A stretch of 42,204 nucleotides of DNA from Mesotaenium endlicherianum (taxonomy: Eukaryota; Streptophyta; Zygnematophyceae; Zygnematales; Mesotaeniaceae), in contig WELA01004336.1 of NCBI GenBank assembly GCA_009602735.1, positions 25,227 to 67,430 on the forward strand, given 5' to 3'. The notes under the pieces are model-generated. The model ran no database searches. It was not told the origin of the DNA and saw only the letters and a program-made list of their open reading frames with translations. Below are positions 9,643 to 18,165 of the stretch, piece by piece. Within the stretch, counting starts at the first letter, position 1. Every line of letters starts with the position of its first letter. The translations under genes were made by a program, and so were the position numbers.

Positions 9643-11180
9643 CTAGAACGGGCCGCTGAGGCAGATAGGGATGCGGATCAAAGTATGCGCGCTGGCGCTC
9701 ACGCATGGCCTCAGCGGGGACTGTGCAGATAGATCGCTCGGGGCTGTCAACCACCTGCTGTGGCCGGACGAGCTGGCGCGCTGGACTCGCGGGCGGGACT
9801 GCCCTCGCGGAGGTAGCTCGACGCGGGGATGTCGGAGATGCGGTATGAGCTCTGCTCGTGTGGTTGCTGTGAACGGGTGGCGAGGGAGCGGCCTGCAACC
9901 TGTGCGCGCCACTTTCTGAGGAGGCGATTCCGAGGGGCCGTTGCCTGCGATGTGGCTGCGTGGGACTCCAACGCGTCGAGTCGCAGGGTCGAGGTACAGG
10001 GCGTAATGCGCCTGTGAGGAGGCATGCGTGTCGTTGCAGTCAGGGAGTGGGCAAAGAGGTGGCGTGCCTCCTCGCTCCCGAGTGTTGTCGTACGGGGGAG
10101 TGCGCTCCCTGTCATCGTACGGCGGCGTGATGGAGCAGGACCGCGGCTCGCGAAGAGGAGGGATCTCTCGCGCCTCACGCAGGGGCGTGAGCGACCGGGA
10201 GCGCCTTGTCTCGCGGAGAGGAGTGGTCTCACGGGCGGGCCCAATGGTCAACCTGGTGCGGTGTGCGTATCGCAGGGGCGGATGGGCGCAGGTAGCCGGG
10301 CCTGCGCGCGGTGGATCGCGGATGCTGCTCCGAGGCTCCAGCTGGCGCATGGGAGGCGTGGTAGTGCTGGAAGAAGCAGCCGCCGCGAGGGCGGAGGCGT
10401 ACAAGTGCCTGACGCGGCACTCGTTGCTCGTGGAGCAATCGTGGGACACGGGACGGCTGGGTCCAGCTGCGGCGGCACGGGCCCAGCTGGACCGGGCCGC
10501 GGCCTCTTGCGGCAGGTTGCTGAAGCCGGGCGGGCCCGTAGGCCTGCGCCAAACGTGTGTCGTGGGCGTAGGTGGCCGAGGCTCCTCCGATGGCTGCGCG
10601 AGGTACTCCTCCGCAGACTCCTCGAGAAGCTGCTCCCACTGCTCCTCCTCCTCCTCGTTGCTGTCCAGGAGTAGGTCATTGGGCTCGCTAGGATAGGCGG
10701 CCTGTCGCATGGCCTCCTCCTCTGATGCCGTGATGCGAGGCCAGGAGTTGCCAGTCTGGTGCAATGCGCATCGGGCTGGCGGCTGAGAGTCCATACTCTA
10801 CTGGATGGCCACGTCAACGGGTACGTCGTGGCGTACGCGGACGTCTGTCCTCGCTGAAGGCCCACTGCGAGACGCCGAGGCCGTGGCAGCGATGGGGGCG
10901 GCCGCCGCCGAGTCACAAGCAAGGATTGCGGCAGCGACGGCGGTACGGGCAACGACGAGAGCCTCGGTGGCATCCTCCGCCATTTGCCGCATTCTGGCGC
11001 GGTGCGCTGCGCAGATGCGTATTTGCTCCCCGACCTGGACTGCCAGGACATCTCCCTGCTCCTATGGCGTGAGGTGGAGCTCTGCGCTAGGGAGGTCCGG
11101 CTCCTCATCCTGCGGCTCAAGCAGGTCCTCTCCCACAGAGATCTCCTTGTCCTTGGGCCCCCCTTATTGGTCTGGACCAC
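9643..11180 (-). pseudogene. Polyprotein spacer between protease and methyltransferase
   Basis: One reading frame runs from about 11180 to 9643, broken by TAG at 11062-11064 and TAG at 10798-10800. The first part is acidic and probably helical (DEEPDLPSAELHL, VQVGEQIRICAAHRARM, MAEDATEALVVARTAV). The second part (9643-10794) has an acidic cluster (DSNEEEEEQWEQLLEESAEEY) and then a long Arg/Pro/Ser/Thr-rich stretch. The next frame (9230-9898) carries PHPYLPQRPVLDQLAHAASH and leads into DNMT motif I. No known domain is recognised. Both TAGs would be CAG (Gln) with one transition. Confidence 0.6.
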
Positions 11181-11294
11181 TGGCCGGCCGTCGCCCAGTC
11201 CCATGAAGCCGTAGAGAGCGGACACTGCTGGGTGGCGATCGACGATGTCGAGGGGCAAGGACGCCGTGCGCGTCCATTCTGACTGCCAGTCAGG

Positions 11295-14222
11295 TCAATA
11301 AAAGACCCGCTTTGCCCAGTTGTCAACTGCGGCGCCGATGGGAAAGAGCACGTCCTGCCCTAGTAATACGTCGAAGGACTCTGAAGGAGTGACGAGCGCG
11401 TGCCAATGAATGGTGGTCTCGTCTGCAGTGCCCGGACGGAGAGTGAACCGCAGTGCCAGCCTTGTGCAACCTGTGACGGACTCGGAGGTGCCGGCCGCTG
11501 TGTATATGCGCGTCGACGAGTCCTCCAAGTCGGCCAACGAGAGCCCCAGCCGACGGAAGTAGCGCAGGCTGATGAGGACCGGCTGCGCGCCCGTGTCAAA
11601 CATGATGCGCTGCGGCGCCTGGGTGTTGACGAGCACGATCCCCTGCGAATTATCCAAAAATGCGGCGTTAGGAGTGCTGATCATTCTGCGCTCATGCGCA
11701 AGGCGCGCTGGTGCGGATCGCACCGCGGTTGCGGCATCGGCTGTAGGCCTACCAATGGCAGCGCGCACAGTGTCTGCGCGTGACCGGAGCAGCAACCGAG
11801 CGGCCTGCCTCGTTGCCTCTAGGGAAACGCCGAGCTCCACGAAGGAGACCGCCGGTATGCGGTGCAGCGCCAGCGAGATGGCTTTGGCACTGAGCTGCAC
11901 CGTCGTCATCGACAAGGCAAGCGCGCGTGGCGCGGGCTTCGCTGGGGCTGCTGGGGTCTCCAGCACGCAAAACAAACGGGGCAGGCGCGGCGCCTCCTCC
12001 GTCCGTCGTCCCTGGTCTGGCCTGTTGCGCTTCTGCGGCGCTGCGGGCCGGTCGGCTGGTGCCACGAGCGTGTGCTCGCGGCTCGCGCGACCGATTGCAA
12101 GGCGGCTGCCGAGAGGCTGCGTGCGTGCGCAGCAGGCCAGAGTGGCAATTGCTGGCGCAATTGCCAGGCCTGCCGCGCAGCCTGGTGCGCAGTCTGCCGC
12201 AAGACCTGCCGGATTGCCTGCCGCGCCGTTTTCCGCAGAGCCTGCCGCGCAGTCTGCCGCGCAGCCTGCCGCAGAGCCTCCCCCAAGGTCCGGCGTGGTG
12301 GTTGACGCTGTCATGGCGGCTGGCGCGTGTGCGGATACCGGCACACTTGCAGATGCAGGCGCAAGCGCTGCAATCGCAAGCGCATGCGTAGCAGCCGGAA
12401 GCGCAGCGGCTGTCGAGAGCGCAGCTGCCGGAACGGTTGCAGCTACTGGCGAGCTCGCGGCTGCCGGGAGGTTGCGAAGTGGCGCCTCCTGGTGGCTCCT
12501 GGAGCCGAGGGGTCGCATCGTCGGACCGACGTCGACGTCAGTCTCGGCTCCCCCGTGCGAAGCTTGTGGCGCCCTCCCCCTGGCGCGTTCGCTTGCTGGA
12601 GCCCCTGCAGCGCGAAATGCGCCGTTGCCGGGGTTTTGTGTGCAGCCAGGATTTAAGCCCTGGCTGTGCGCAGCCGTGTTAGCGCCGTGGGGACCCCGCA
12701 CGGCGATCTGGCCGCACAGCGTCGTTGGGGTAGCCCCCCCCTGAATGAGGATGGCGATTGCGGCCGCCAGATCTGCGCTGGCTGGCCCGAGCTGTGCGCG
12801 CGTGCCAAGTGGCGGCACGTGCGAGCCAGGGGTAAAACCCTGGCTGTGCGCAGCTACAGGCGCATCGTTGGCGCCCTGTCCAACGATCCGGCCGCACAGC
12901 GCAGTTGGGATTGCCCCCCCTTGCTTGAAGATGGCGGTCGCAGCCGCCGTCTCTGCGTTGGCCGTGCCGGGTTGCCTGCTCGCGCCACGTGGCAGCACCT
13001 GTGCGCAGCTGTTGTGCGCAGCTGCAACTGCTGCTGCGAGGCTGTCGTGGCGTCGCTGGCTGCGCAGCGAGCCTTGCAGCGCGAGGTGCAGCGTGCGCGA
13101 GCGTGCAAGTGCGCGCGCGGGCACACTGCTGTCGGCATGAGCGGCCCCGCCTGTCGTGCAGGCGACGGGTGGTGGGCTCTGCTGGGGCCTGCTGTCTGCA
13201 GCAGCCCGCAGGGGGCGGCTGTTCCGATCTGTGCGCAGATCTGCGCACGGTCGTTCCACGCGTACGGCAAGGGACGCAGCAGCTGTGCTAGCTGCAGCCG
13301 TGCGCGCCGCTCGGTGAGCTCGTGCCGGCGTGCTAGCTGTCGCTGCGCGGGCCAAGGGGAGGCCTGCTGGCGACAGCAGGGCAGCGCAGGACAGGGGCTC
13401 TGTCGGAGCCTGGGCTGGCGTGCGTGCGGTCCCGTCTGCGGACGTGCCTATGCCAAGGGATGGCGCGACCGCGCAGGCCTGTAGTTTGCCGTATGGCAGC
13501 ATGTCAGAGCGTGCGCTGTCGTTGCTGACAGATGTCAGCGCGGTGTGCGAAGGGCTGGCAGGGCCGTCTGAGAGGGCTCCTGCAGCTCCGGTTGCGGGCC
13601 CTACGTCGTCGCGCGAACGTGCGCGGGGCTGCGGCGCTGCCGCGAAGCCGAGTGTCGACGATTGAGATTGTCGAGGGTCGGAGCCAGGCGTGTGCGCAGG
13701 GGCTGCGCAGGCGTCTGCTGTCAGAGCTGTGGCGTAGGACGGTGGAGCGTGTGCGAAGAGCGCTCCGCATGCGTCGTAGCTGTCGGCGTCGAAGAGGCCA
13801 CGGAGTCTAGCGATCTTTGCGTTGGCCTCCACGAGGGCGTCACTGACGTCGTCGAAGCTGCAGTAGTCGGCTCCGAGAGTCAGCGTGGCGTCCGTTGTGG
13901 CTGTAGTTGACGTCATCGCTGGGCGTCCACCCGTACGAGGGTTGCGCTCGCCTCGCTGTCCTGCTGCAGGCGAAGGACCGTCACGAGCGCGCCCGTTCTC
14001 AACGTCGCGCTTCTTCTGCAGACAAACGATCTGCAGGTGGCCGGCCTTGCTACAGTATGTGCAATTGCCGAGCTTGCCATTCTGCGCGAGCGTGCAGTTT
14101 TGGCGTAAGTGGCCCGTCTTTCCGCAAGACCAGCAGGGGTCACTCGTCATGGCGGCCATGGAAAGGCGGCCACGCGTAGCTCCGCGCTGCTGCGTCTGCT
14201 GGGGCAGCTGAGGGCGCTGTGA
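11295..14222 (-). CDS. Nucleocapsid zinc knuckles, Ala-rich linker and aspartic protease
   Basis: The first ATG is at 14159, but the frame is open upstream to a stop at 14223-14225 and reads like Gag linker, so it is probably reached by a frame change from Gag. Two CCHC zinc knuckles lie at residues 9-22 (CWSCGKTGHLRQNC) and 33-46 (CTYCSKAGHLQIVC); these bind element RNA. About 780 residues of Ala/Pro/Ser-rich low-complexity linker follow, far longer than usual for Ty3 elements, with short Ala-Ala-Gly-type repeats (DNA 12170-12290) and a 60-residue tandem repeat. The C-terminal 110 residues are a retroviral-type aspartic protease: IMFDTGAQPVLIS (catalytic DTG at about 11589-11597), then FDVLLGQDVL, the second conserved block. 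The protease would cleave the polyprotein. The frame stops at 11295, before the spacer and DNMT. Confidence 0.88.
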   Translation of the reverse strand, partial: SQRPQLPQQTQQRGATRGRLSMAAMTSDPCWSCGKTGHLRQNCTLAQNGKLGNCTYCSKAGHLQIVCLQKKRDVENGRARDGPSPAAGQRGERNPRTGGRPAMTSTTATTDATLTLGADYCSFDDVSDALVEANAKIARLRGLFDADSYDACGALFAHAPPSYATALTADACAAPAHTPGSDPRQSQSSTLGFAAAPQPRARSRDDVGPATGAAGALSDGPASPSHTALTSVSNDSARSDMLPYGKLQACAVAPSLGIGTSADGTARTPAQAPTEPLSCAALLSPAGLPLARAATASTPARAHRAARTAAASTAAASLAVRVERPCADLRTDRNSRPLRAAADSRPQQSPPPVACTTGGAAHADSSVPARALARSRTLHLALQGSLRSQRRHDSLAAAVAAAHNSCAQVLPRGASRQPGTANAETAAATAIFKQGGAIPTALCGRIVGQGANDAPVAAHSQGFTPGSHVPPLGTRAQLGPASADLAAAIAILIQGGATPTTLCGQIAVRGPHGANTAAHSQGLNPGCTQNPGNGAFRAAGAPASERARGRAPQASHGGAETDVDVGPTMRPLGSRSHQEAPLRNLPAAASSPVAATVPAAALSTAAALPAATHALAIAALAPASASVPVSAHAPAAMTASTTTPDLGGGSAAGCAADCAAGSAENGAAGNPAGLAADCAPGCAAGLAIAPAIATLACCARTQPLGSRLAIGRASREHTLVAPADRPAAPQKRNRPDQGRRTEEAPRLPRLFCVLETPAAPAKPAPRALALSMTTVQLSAKAISLALHRIPAVSFVELGVSLEATRQAARLLLRSRADTVRAAIGRPTADAATAVRSAPARLAHERRMISTPNAAFLDNSQGIVLVNTQAPQRIMFDTGAQPVLISLRYFRRLGLSLADLEDSSTRIYTAAGTSESVTGCTRLALRFTLRPGTADETTIHWHALVTPSESFDVLLGQDVLFPIGAAVDNWAKRVFY
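12641..13010 (-). repeat. Two-unit 180-bp tandem repeat in the Gag-protease linker
   Basis: The 16-mer CCCTGGCTGTGCGCAG recurs exactly 180 bp apart (12658 and 12838), and flanking sequence keeps register, for example GGCCGCACAGCG and the C-runs near 12735 and 12915. The period equals 60 codons, so the duplication keeps the frame. The units contain QGGAxPTxLCG and AHSQG blocks. Confidence 0.85.
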
Positions 14223-15103
14223 CTACTGCTGCTGCTGGGCTGGCGGGCAGGCGTCGTGCGCATCGTGGAAGATGGCAGCACCGAGGCCTCCTGGCGCACG
14301 CCCGTAGATGCGAGGCCCACACGGCCGCTAATGTTGCTCCATGCGGCGGCCAGGCTTTGCTTCTCAACGAAGAGGTAGGCCTGCTCCAACAAATATTCTG
14401 AACCGTGGCGGTCGATGAGGGGGACGACGGCCCTTTCCCTCAGACGCGGCTTGACGGCGCGCAAGAAGATCTCCGCGGCCTCCCGGTAGGTGACAGTGCC
14501 GACGTTGCGGCGTAGGTGCACCAAGCGGCGGTACATCATGTGGATCGTCTCGTTCTTGCGTTGGAAGAAGTGGTGCAGCTCGTACACCTTCTCTTCAGTT
14601 GCAGCCTGAAACTCTGTCTTGAGAATGTTCCAGAAGGTTTGCACTGGGTCGGCTAGCAGGGTCGCCACTGGTGGGTCACCTACAAGCTCGGTGCGTGTCC
14701 GGAGCTCGGTTTCCTTCTCGCGGAAGGTGTCGGGGGCCTTGTGAGAGAGGTAGCGCATAAGCGTGTCGAAGACGTCGCGCTTCGTCAGCGTGGGCGTCTT
14801 GAGCTTTGCTGCCGCGAAGTCAGCCTGAAACTTCGAGATGGTATCTTCCTGATCACAAGTGCCTGGCCTGTCGCTGAAACAATAGGTGGACCAATCAATC
14901 TTGACCTCTTGGTCACTTGCCATAGGATACCAGGAATCGTAATGAGCCCACTGGGACGGTGGCTCAGAAGCAACTGCCGTGCGCTGGGGCGCGGGTTGCT
15001 CCTCTTCAGAGGGTTCAGTGATAGTGCTGAGATCTGAGTCTGAATCTTCTTCAATAACCCCTTCGTAGTAAGGCTGATAAGAACGTCCACTACGGGTAGG
15101 CAT
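14147..15103 (-). CDS. Retrotransposon Gag (capsid) protein
   Basis: 318 codons from ATG at 15103, only 48 bp after the 5' LTR, so this is the first gene of the element. The N-terminus (MPTRSGRSY) is basic, then an acidic stretch. Residues about 150-265 match the plant retrotransposon Gag pattern: FWNILKTEFQ, then KVYELHHFFQRKNETIHMMY, LRRNVG, and AAEIFLRAVKPRLRERAV. This domain builds the virus-like particle. The zinc knuckles normally found downstream lie in the next frame (11295-14222), overlapping the end of this one. The frame change falls in a region with an AGC repeat (14220-14240). It could be a damaged junction or a translational frameshift; I see no clear slippery heptamer. Confidence 0.9.
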   Translation of the reverse strand: MPTRSGRSYQPYYEGVIEEDSDSDLSTITEPSEEEQPAPQRTAVASEPPSQWAHYDSWYPMASDQEVKIDWSTYCFSDRPGTCDQEDTISKFQADFAAAKLKTPTLTKRDVFDTLMRYLSHKAPDTFREKETELRTRTELVGDPPVATLLADPVQTFWNILKTEFQAATEEKVYELHHFFQRKNETIHMMYRRLVHLRRNVGTVTYREAAEIFLRAVKPRLRERAVVPLIDRHGSEYLLEQAYLFVEKQSLAAAWSNISGRVGLASTGVRQEASVLPSSTMRTTPARQPSSSSSHSALSCPSRRSSAELRVAAFPWPP

Positions 15104-15151
15104 ACGCTGAAGATTCTAATTGCTTGCAGGCAAAGAGAGATCTTTTAGAAG
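15104..15151 (-). promoter_or_regulatory. Short leader after the 5' LTR; no standard primer-binding site
   Basis: On the minus strand only 48 bp separate the 5' LTR from the gag ATG. The primer-binding site should begin with TGG, complementary to the CCA end of a tRNA, but the leader starts ACTTCTAAAAGATCTCTC. The common plant initiator-Met site (TGGTATCAGAGC) is absent. Either the priming mode is unusual or the LTR border is misplaced. Confidence 0.5.
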
Positions 15152-16159
15152 TAAGGAGTGTGTACTCTCCAGAGTGAGCACCTCAAAACTATAAACTGGT
15201 AGGAATACAACTAATAAAGTATGGCCCAAAAGATCACTGGAAGCACATCATGATCTTCAAGGGTAGTCCTATGCAAGGGTTTAAGCTGTGACTTTGCTCA
15301 CCACTTGTGAAGTTCTTCAAGCGACTGGAAGCCAGGAGGGCTTGCTCTTCACAAGAGAGTAACTAAGTAGTCCTGAAAACACAAGAGATAAAAGTGTAAG
15401 CTTTACTGATATTCTCTGTTACTTACACCTGGCATAATGGGACTTCTAGAAGATGTTTCTCTAAGGACATCTCTGGTACTTATACTCTTGGAAACCTGGC
15501 GTCGTATGCGGCGGATCCAATGCATGTGGTCACTCTAGGAGGCTCTCCTATGTTCACTAATGTGTACAAGGCATGTACTAGCACTCTTATGGACTAAACA
15601 TAACTCTAACCAATCAAAGCAATGCACGCAGAATATGCTATGTGTCTCTCATTGGTGGAGCGTACCTTGGGTGATTCTACCTAGATAGCGCCTCAAAAGC
15701 GAATCTCAAACTTGAGGAAGCTTCCTCTAGGAGTCGGTGATGCAGTCACCAAGTCATAGCCTCAATGATGCACTTATACTATGGAAATGCAAGACTTATG
15801 TAGACAAAGGGGCTCGCGGATATGTGCGCAGTAAGCTAAGGGTCCTTGGGGTCACGAATGGTCAACAATGTCACCTTTAGGTACATTGAGTCACAAGTTG
15901 GCCATTTGGTGTGTTTCCGCTAGGGGCCAAAAGGGGTGCGGACTAGATCACGCCTCTCTCGTTTGATACTCAACCAAACGACGCGAAACCGGTGCCATTT
16001 GAAAGATGCTTTGACGCGCTACACTTTGATGACTTGGAAATCTAGAAGATGTCAACATATGGATGCGTAAAGTCAAGTCAAAGTTGGCCTTCCTAGGTTG
16101 ATGTTTCGCACATGTGGAGCTCGATTTGTGCGTCAGCCTCGACTCAATAGACCATAACA
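15152..16159 (-). repeat. Right (5') LTR
   Basis: Direct repeat of 3649-4658. On the minus strand it starts TGTTATGGTCTATTGAG and ends GAGAGTACACACTCC. It lacks unit A, seen on both sides of the left copy. Its outer border, ACAGCCAT on the plus strand, is also found just outside the outer copy of unit A (about 3506-3513). That may be a target duplication or a recombination point. The TATA-like motif is altered (CTATCTAGG). Confidence 0.9.
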
Positions 16160-18165
16160 GCCATAAGATCTCACGCAAGCAGACGGCGACGTGAACAAGC
16201 AAGACAAAATTGTGAACATTCATGGCCTTGTTGGTTGCCAAGCTTCAAAGCTCGAATAGGAAAAAAGTGTGGGACGTACATGAAGCACTAGAAACCTGAA
16301 TGAGGGATCAACTACATACTTCCACACTTAGCAACAGATAGGCGAGCAACACTCCTTAGGATTTATCAAATGTATGGCTTTTGACGCGTACAAGATATTC
16401 TAAATTTTCAAGACATAGGGGACGAAGCGGTAGTTTTTTTTTTTTCTTCATGGATGTAAAGGGTGGTAGTTTTACAACTGTGCTTGTTCTTGTTTTGAAG
16501 TGAGGAATTCTTGCAGTTGTGGCTGTAGGACATTGAAGTGCATTGAGCATAGTTCGTAGGCACACAAAGTGACCAACTTTTTTGCTGCATTCACCTTCAC
16601 GACTTCGCTATTGAAGGGTGGAAAATATTTGTATAGAGACTTGGGCTGTTGCAAGTTTCAAGGAAGAGTCAAGGTGGTGGTTGCCGAAGATGCGTATATT
16701 TAGAAACTCTGAAATCTTCATTTACAAATATGTTTTGAATAAGCAAGACTAAAAAACCATGGATGACGTTGCAATTAGGCTGGGAATTAGTGTTAATATT
16801 GCTCCCGAAAAATGGCCGATAGGACAGAAAGCTTTGCGAGAGAGCATGAAAAAATGAAGATTCAATTAAATGAAATAATTAAATCTCAGTTTGAGATTTC
16901 AAGAAGCTAGAATGAAAATGAGGCGGGCATAGAATGCCCACCTTATTACATAACTTATACTCTTTTGAATGCAGAAGAGACTCTCTTCTTCGCTATCGCT
17001 CTCGACTATATAAGCACTAAAGATGCACGTTAATAGCATGCAGAAGAAGCAAGACAAGCAGAGTGCGCATGAAAACCCACCCATCCCGCCCCAAAAACAG
17101 ACAAGAGAAACACATGTGTAGCAAGACATGTCAGCAATACCATTGCAAAGATGTAAATAATTGTGATGTTTTCTGTAAGCTGCCCAGAGGACCTGAAGAA
17201 AAGAACTGCTGTTGCATAACAACTAGGAGCAGAATGGCTAAGTTGCCAATAAATAGCCCTTAGCTGAGAGCAGCCACAATAAGACAACTAGTGAATAGTA
17301 GTGGGACATAATGATCCCTGCAATTAGAAGAAGTAGTAGACATATCCGAAGCAGCAGCAAAATCCTTAAGCATGCCATGCAACAATATATGAGAAGCAGA
17401 AGCAGGAAATCTATAGATGAAAACATGGCAGACAAGCTACCATGATAGTTCAGAAATGCTTCAAAGAAGCTATTAGCAGATGATAGTAGAAGAGATAGAG
17501 ATCAAAAGAAGAGCTAACAGCAGCCCCTCCTATCTCTATCTCCCAGACTCACAGCACTCCTCTTTTTCACACTTCCTCAGCAATTCTATCTAATACAAGC
17601 CATATTTCTTCTCATATCTCTTTTCATAATTTTGTCTTCTTGTCTCTTCTTTGATAATTTCTCTATTTTATAAAAATGTTTCTATATTAATTTTTCTTCA
17701 TATATAACTGTATATACACTTATATCTTTATATGTAGCTTACATTTTCATGATCGCCAATTGAAATCTCAAAGCCGACATTTCCTGGAGCCGACAATGTC
17801 GTAGGGCTGTCGTAGGGGTGGATAATGGACGAATTGGACCTTGGGTCGCTTTGGGCGGTCTCAAGTAAACCTGAGTTGACGCGACTAGGCACGACGAAGA
17901 CCACATGACGACCAAATGGACCATGTTAGTAGAGGCTGGGGCAGCCTGGGGTGGCCGGGCTGGCCGGGGGCATATTATTCGCTGCTACAATTCCAGCTGG
18001 GGGTGCTCATTTCGGAAGGTAACGCGCCCCCCATGCGTACACGTTACAATCAAGTGCACATTGTTTGAGCTGCCTGAGCCTGAAGAATATCGGTGGTGCT
18101 CAAGTTGGCGCTTAGAAAGTTGAAGAGTATGTAGGCTAGCTTGATGAAAGAGGTAGATTGATTTA
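16160..18165. other. AT-rich intergenic DNA upstream of coiled-coil copy 1
   Basis: I see no supported gene. The longest frames (for example 16899-17222 minus) have no domain. A T-run lies near 16433-16445. A very AT-rich stretch at about 17580-17750 with TATATA words precedes the gene at 18166 and may hold its promoter, although the distance (over 400 bp) implies a long leader or an untranslated exon. Confidence 0.5.
17695..17735 (+). promoter_or_regulatory. AT-rich, TATA-containing stretch upstream of the coiled-coil gene
   Basis: The sequence has CATATATAACTG and TGTATATACAC in the most AT-rich part of the spacer. It is a plausible core promoter for the gene starting at 18166, supported only by composition and position. 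Confidence 0.2.

Larger units (their letters stand above)
3649..16159 (-). mobile_element. Ty3/gypsy LTR retrotransposon carrying DNMT and PHD modules (degenerate)
   Basis: About 12.5 kb on the minus strand. Two ~1.0-kb direct repeats (15152-16159 as 5' LTR, 3649-4658 as the core of the 3' LTR) flank a coding region. The domain order is Gag, CCHC zinc knuckles, protease, spacer, DNA methyltransferase, reverse transcriptase, RNase H, integrase, PHD finger. RT before integrase defines Ty3/gypsy (Metaviridae) rather than Copia. The LTRs differ by roughly 4% by eye over the first 300 bp (my count, not an alignment). The coding part has at least seven frame changes, four or more nonsense codons and a damaged integrase active site, so this copy cannot act alone. 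The methyltransferase sits between protease and RT, and the PHD finger occupies the place where chromodomains are found in many plant Ty3 elements. Confidence 0.93.

Noticed and set aside
11572..13484. Plus-strand open frames of 270-390 codons
   Set aside because: They are antisense shadows of the GC-rich Gag-protease frame, made of Ala/Arg/Cys-rich low-complexity sequence.
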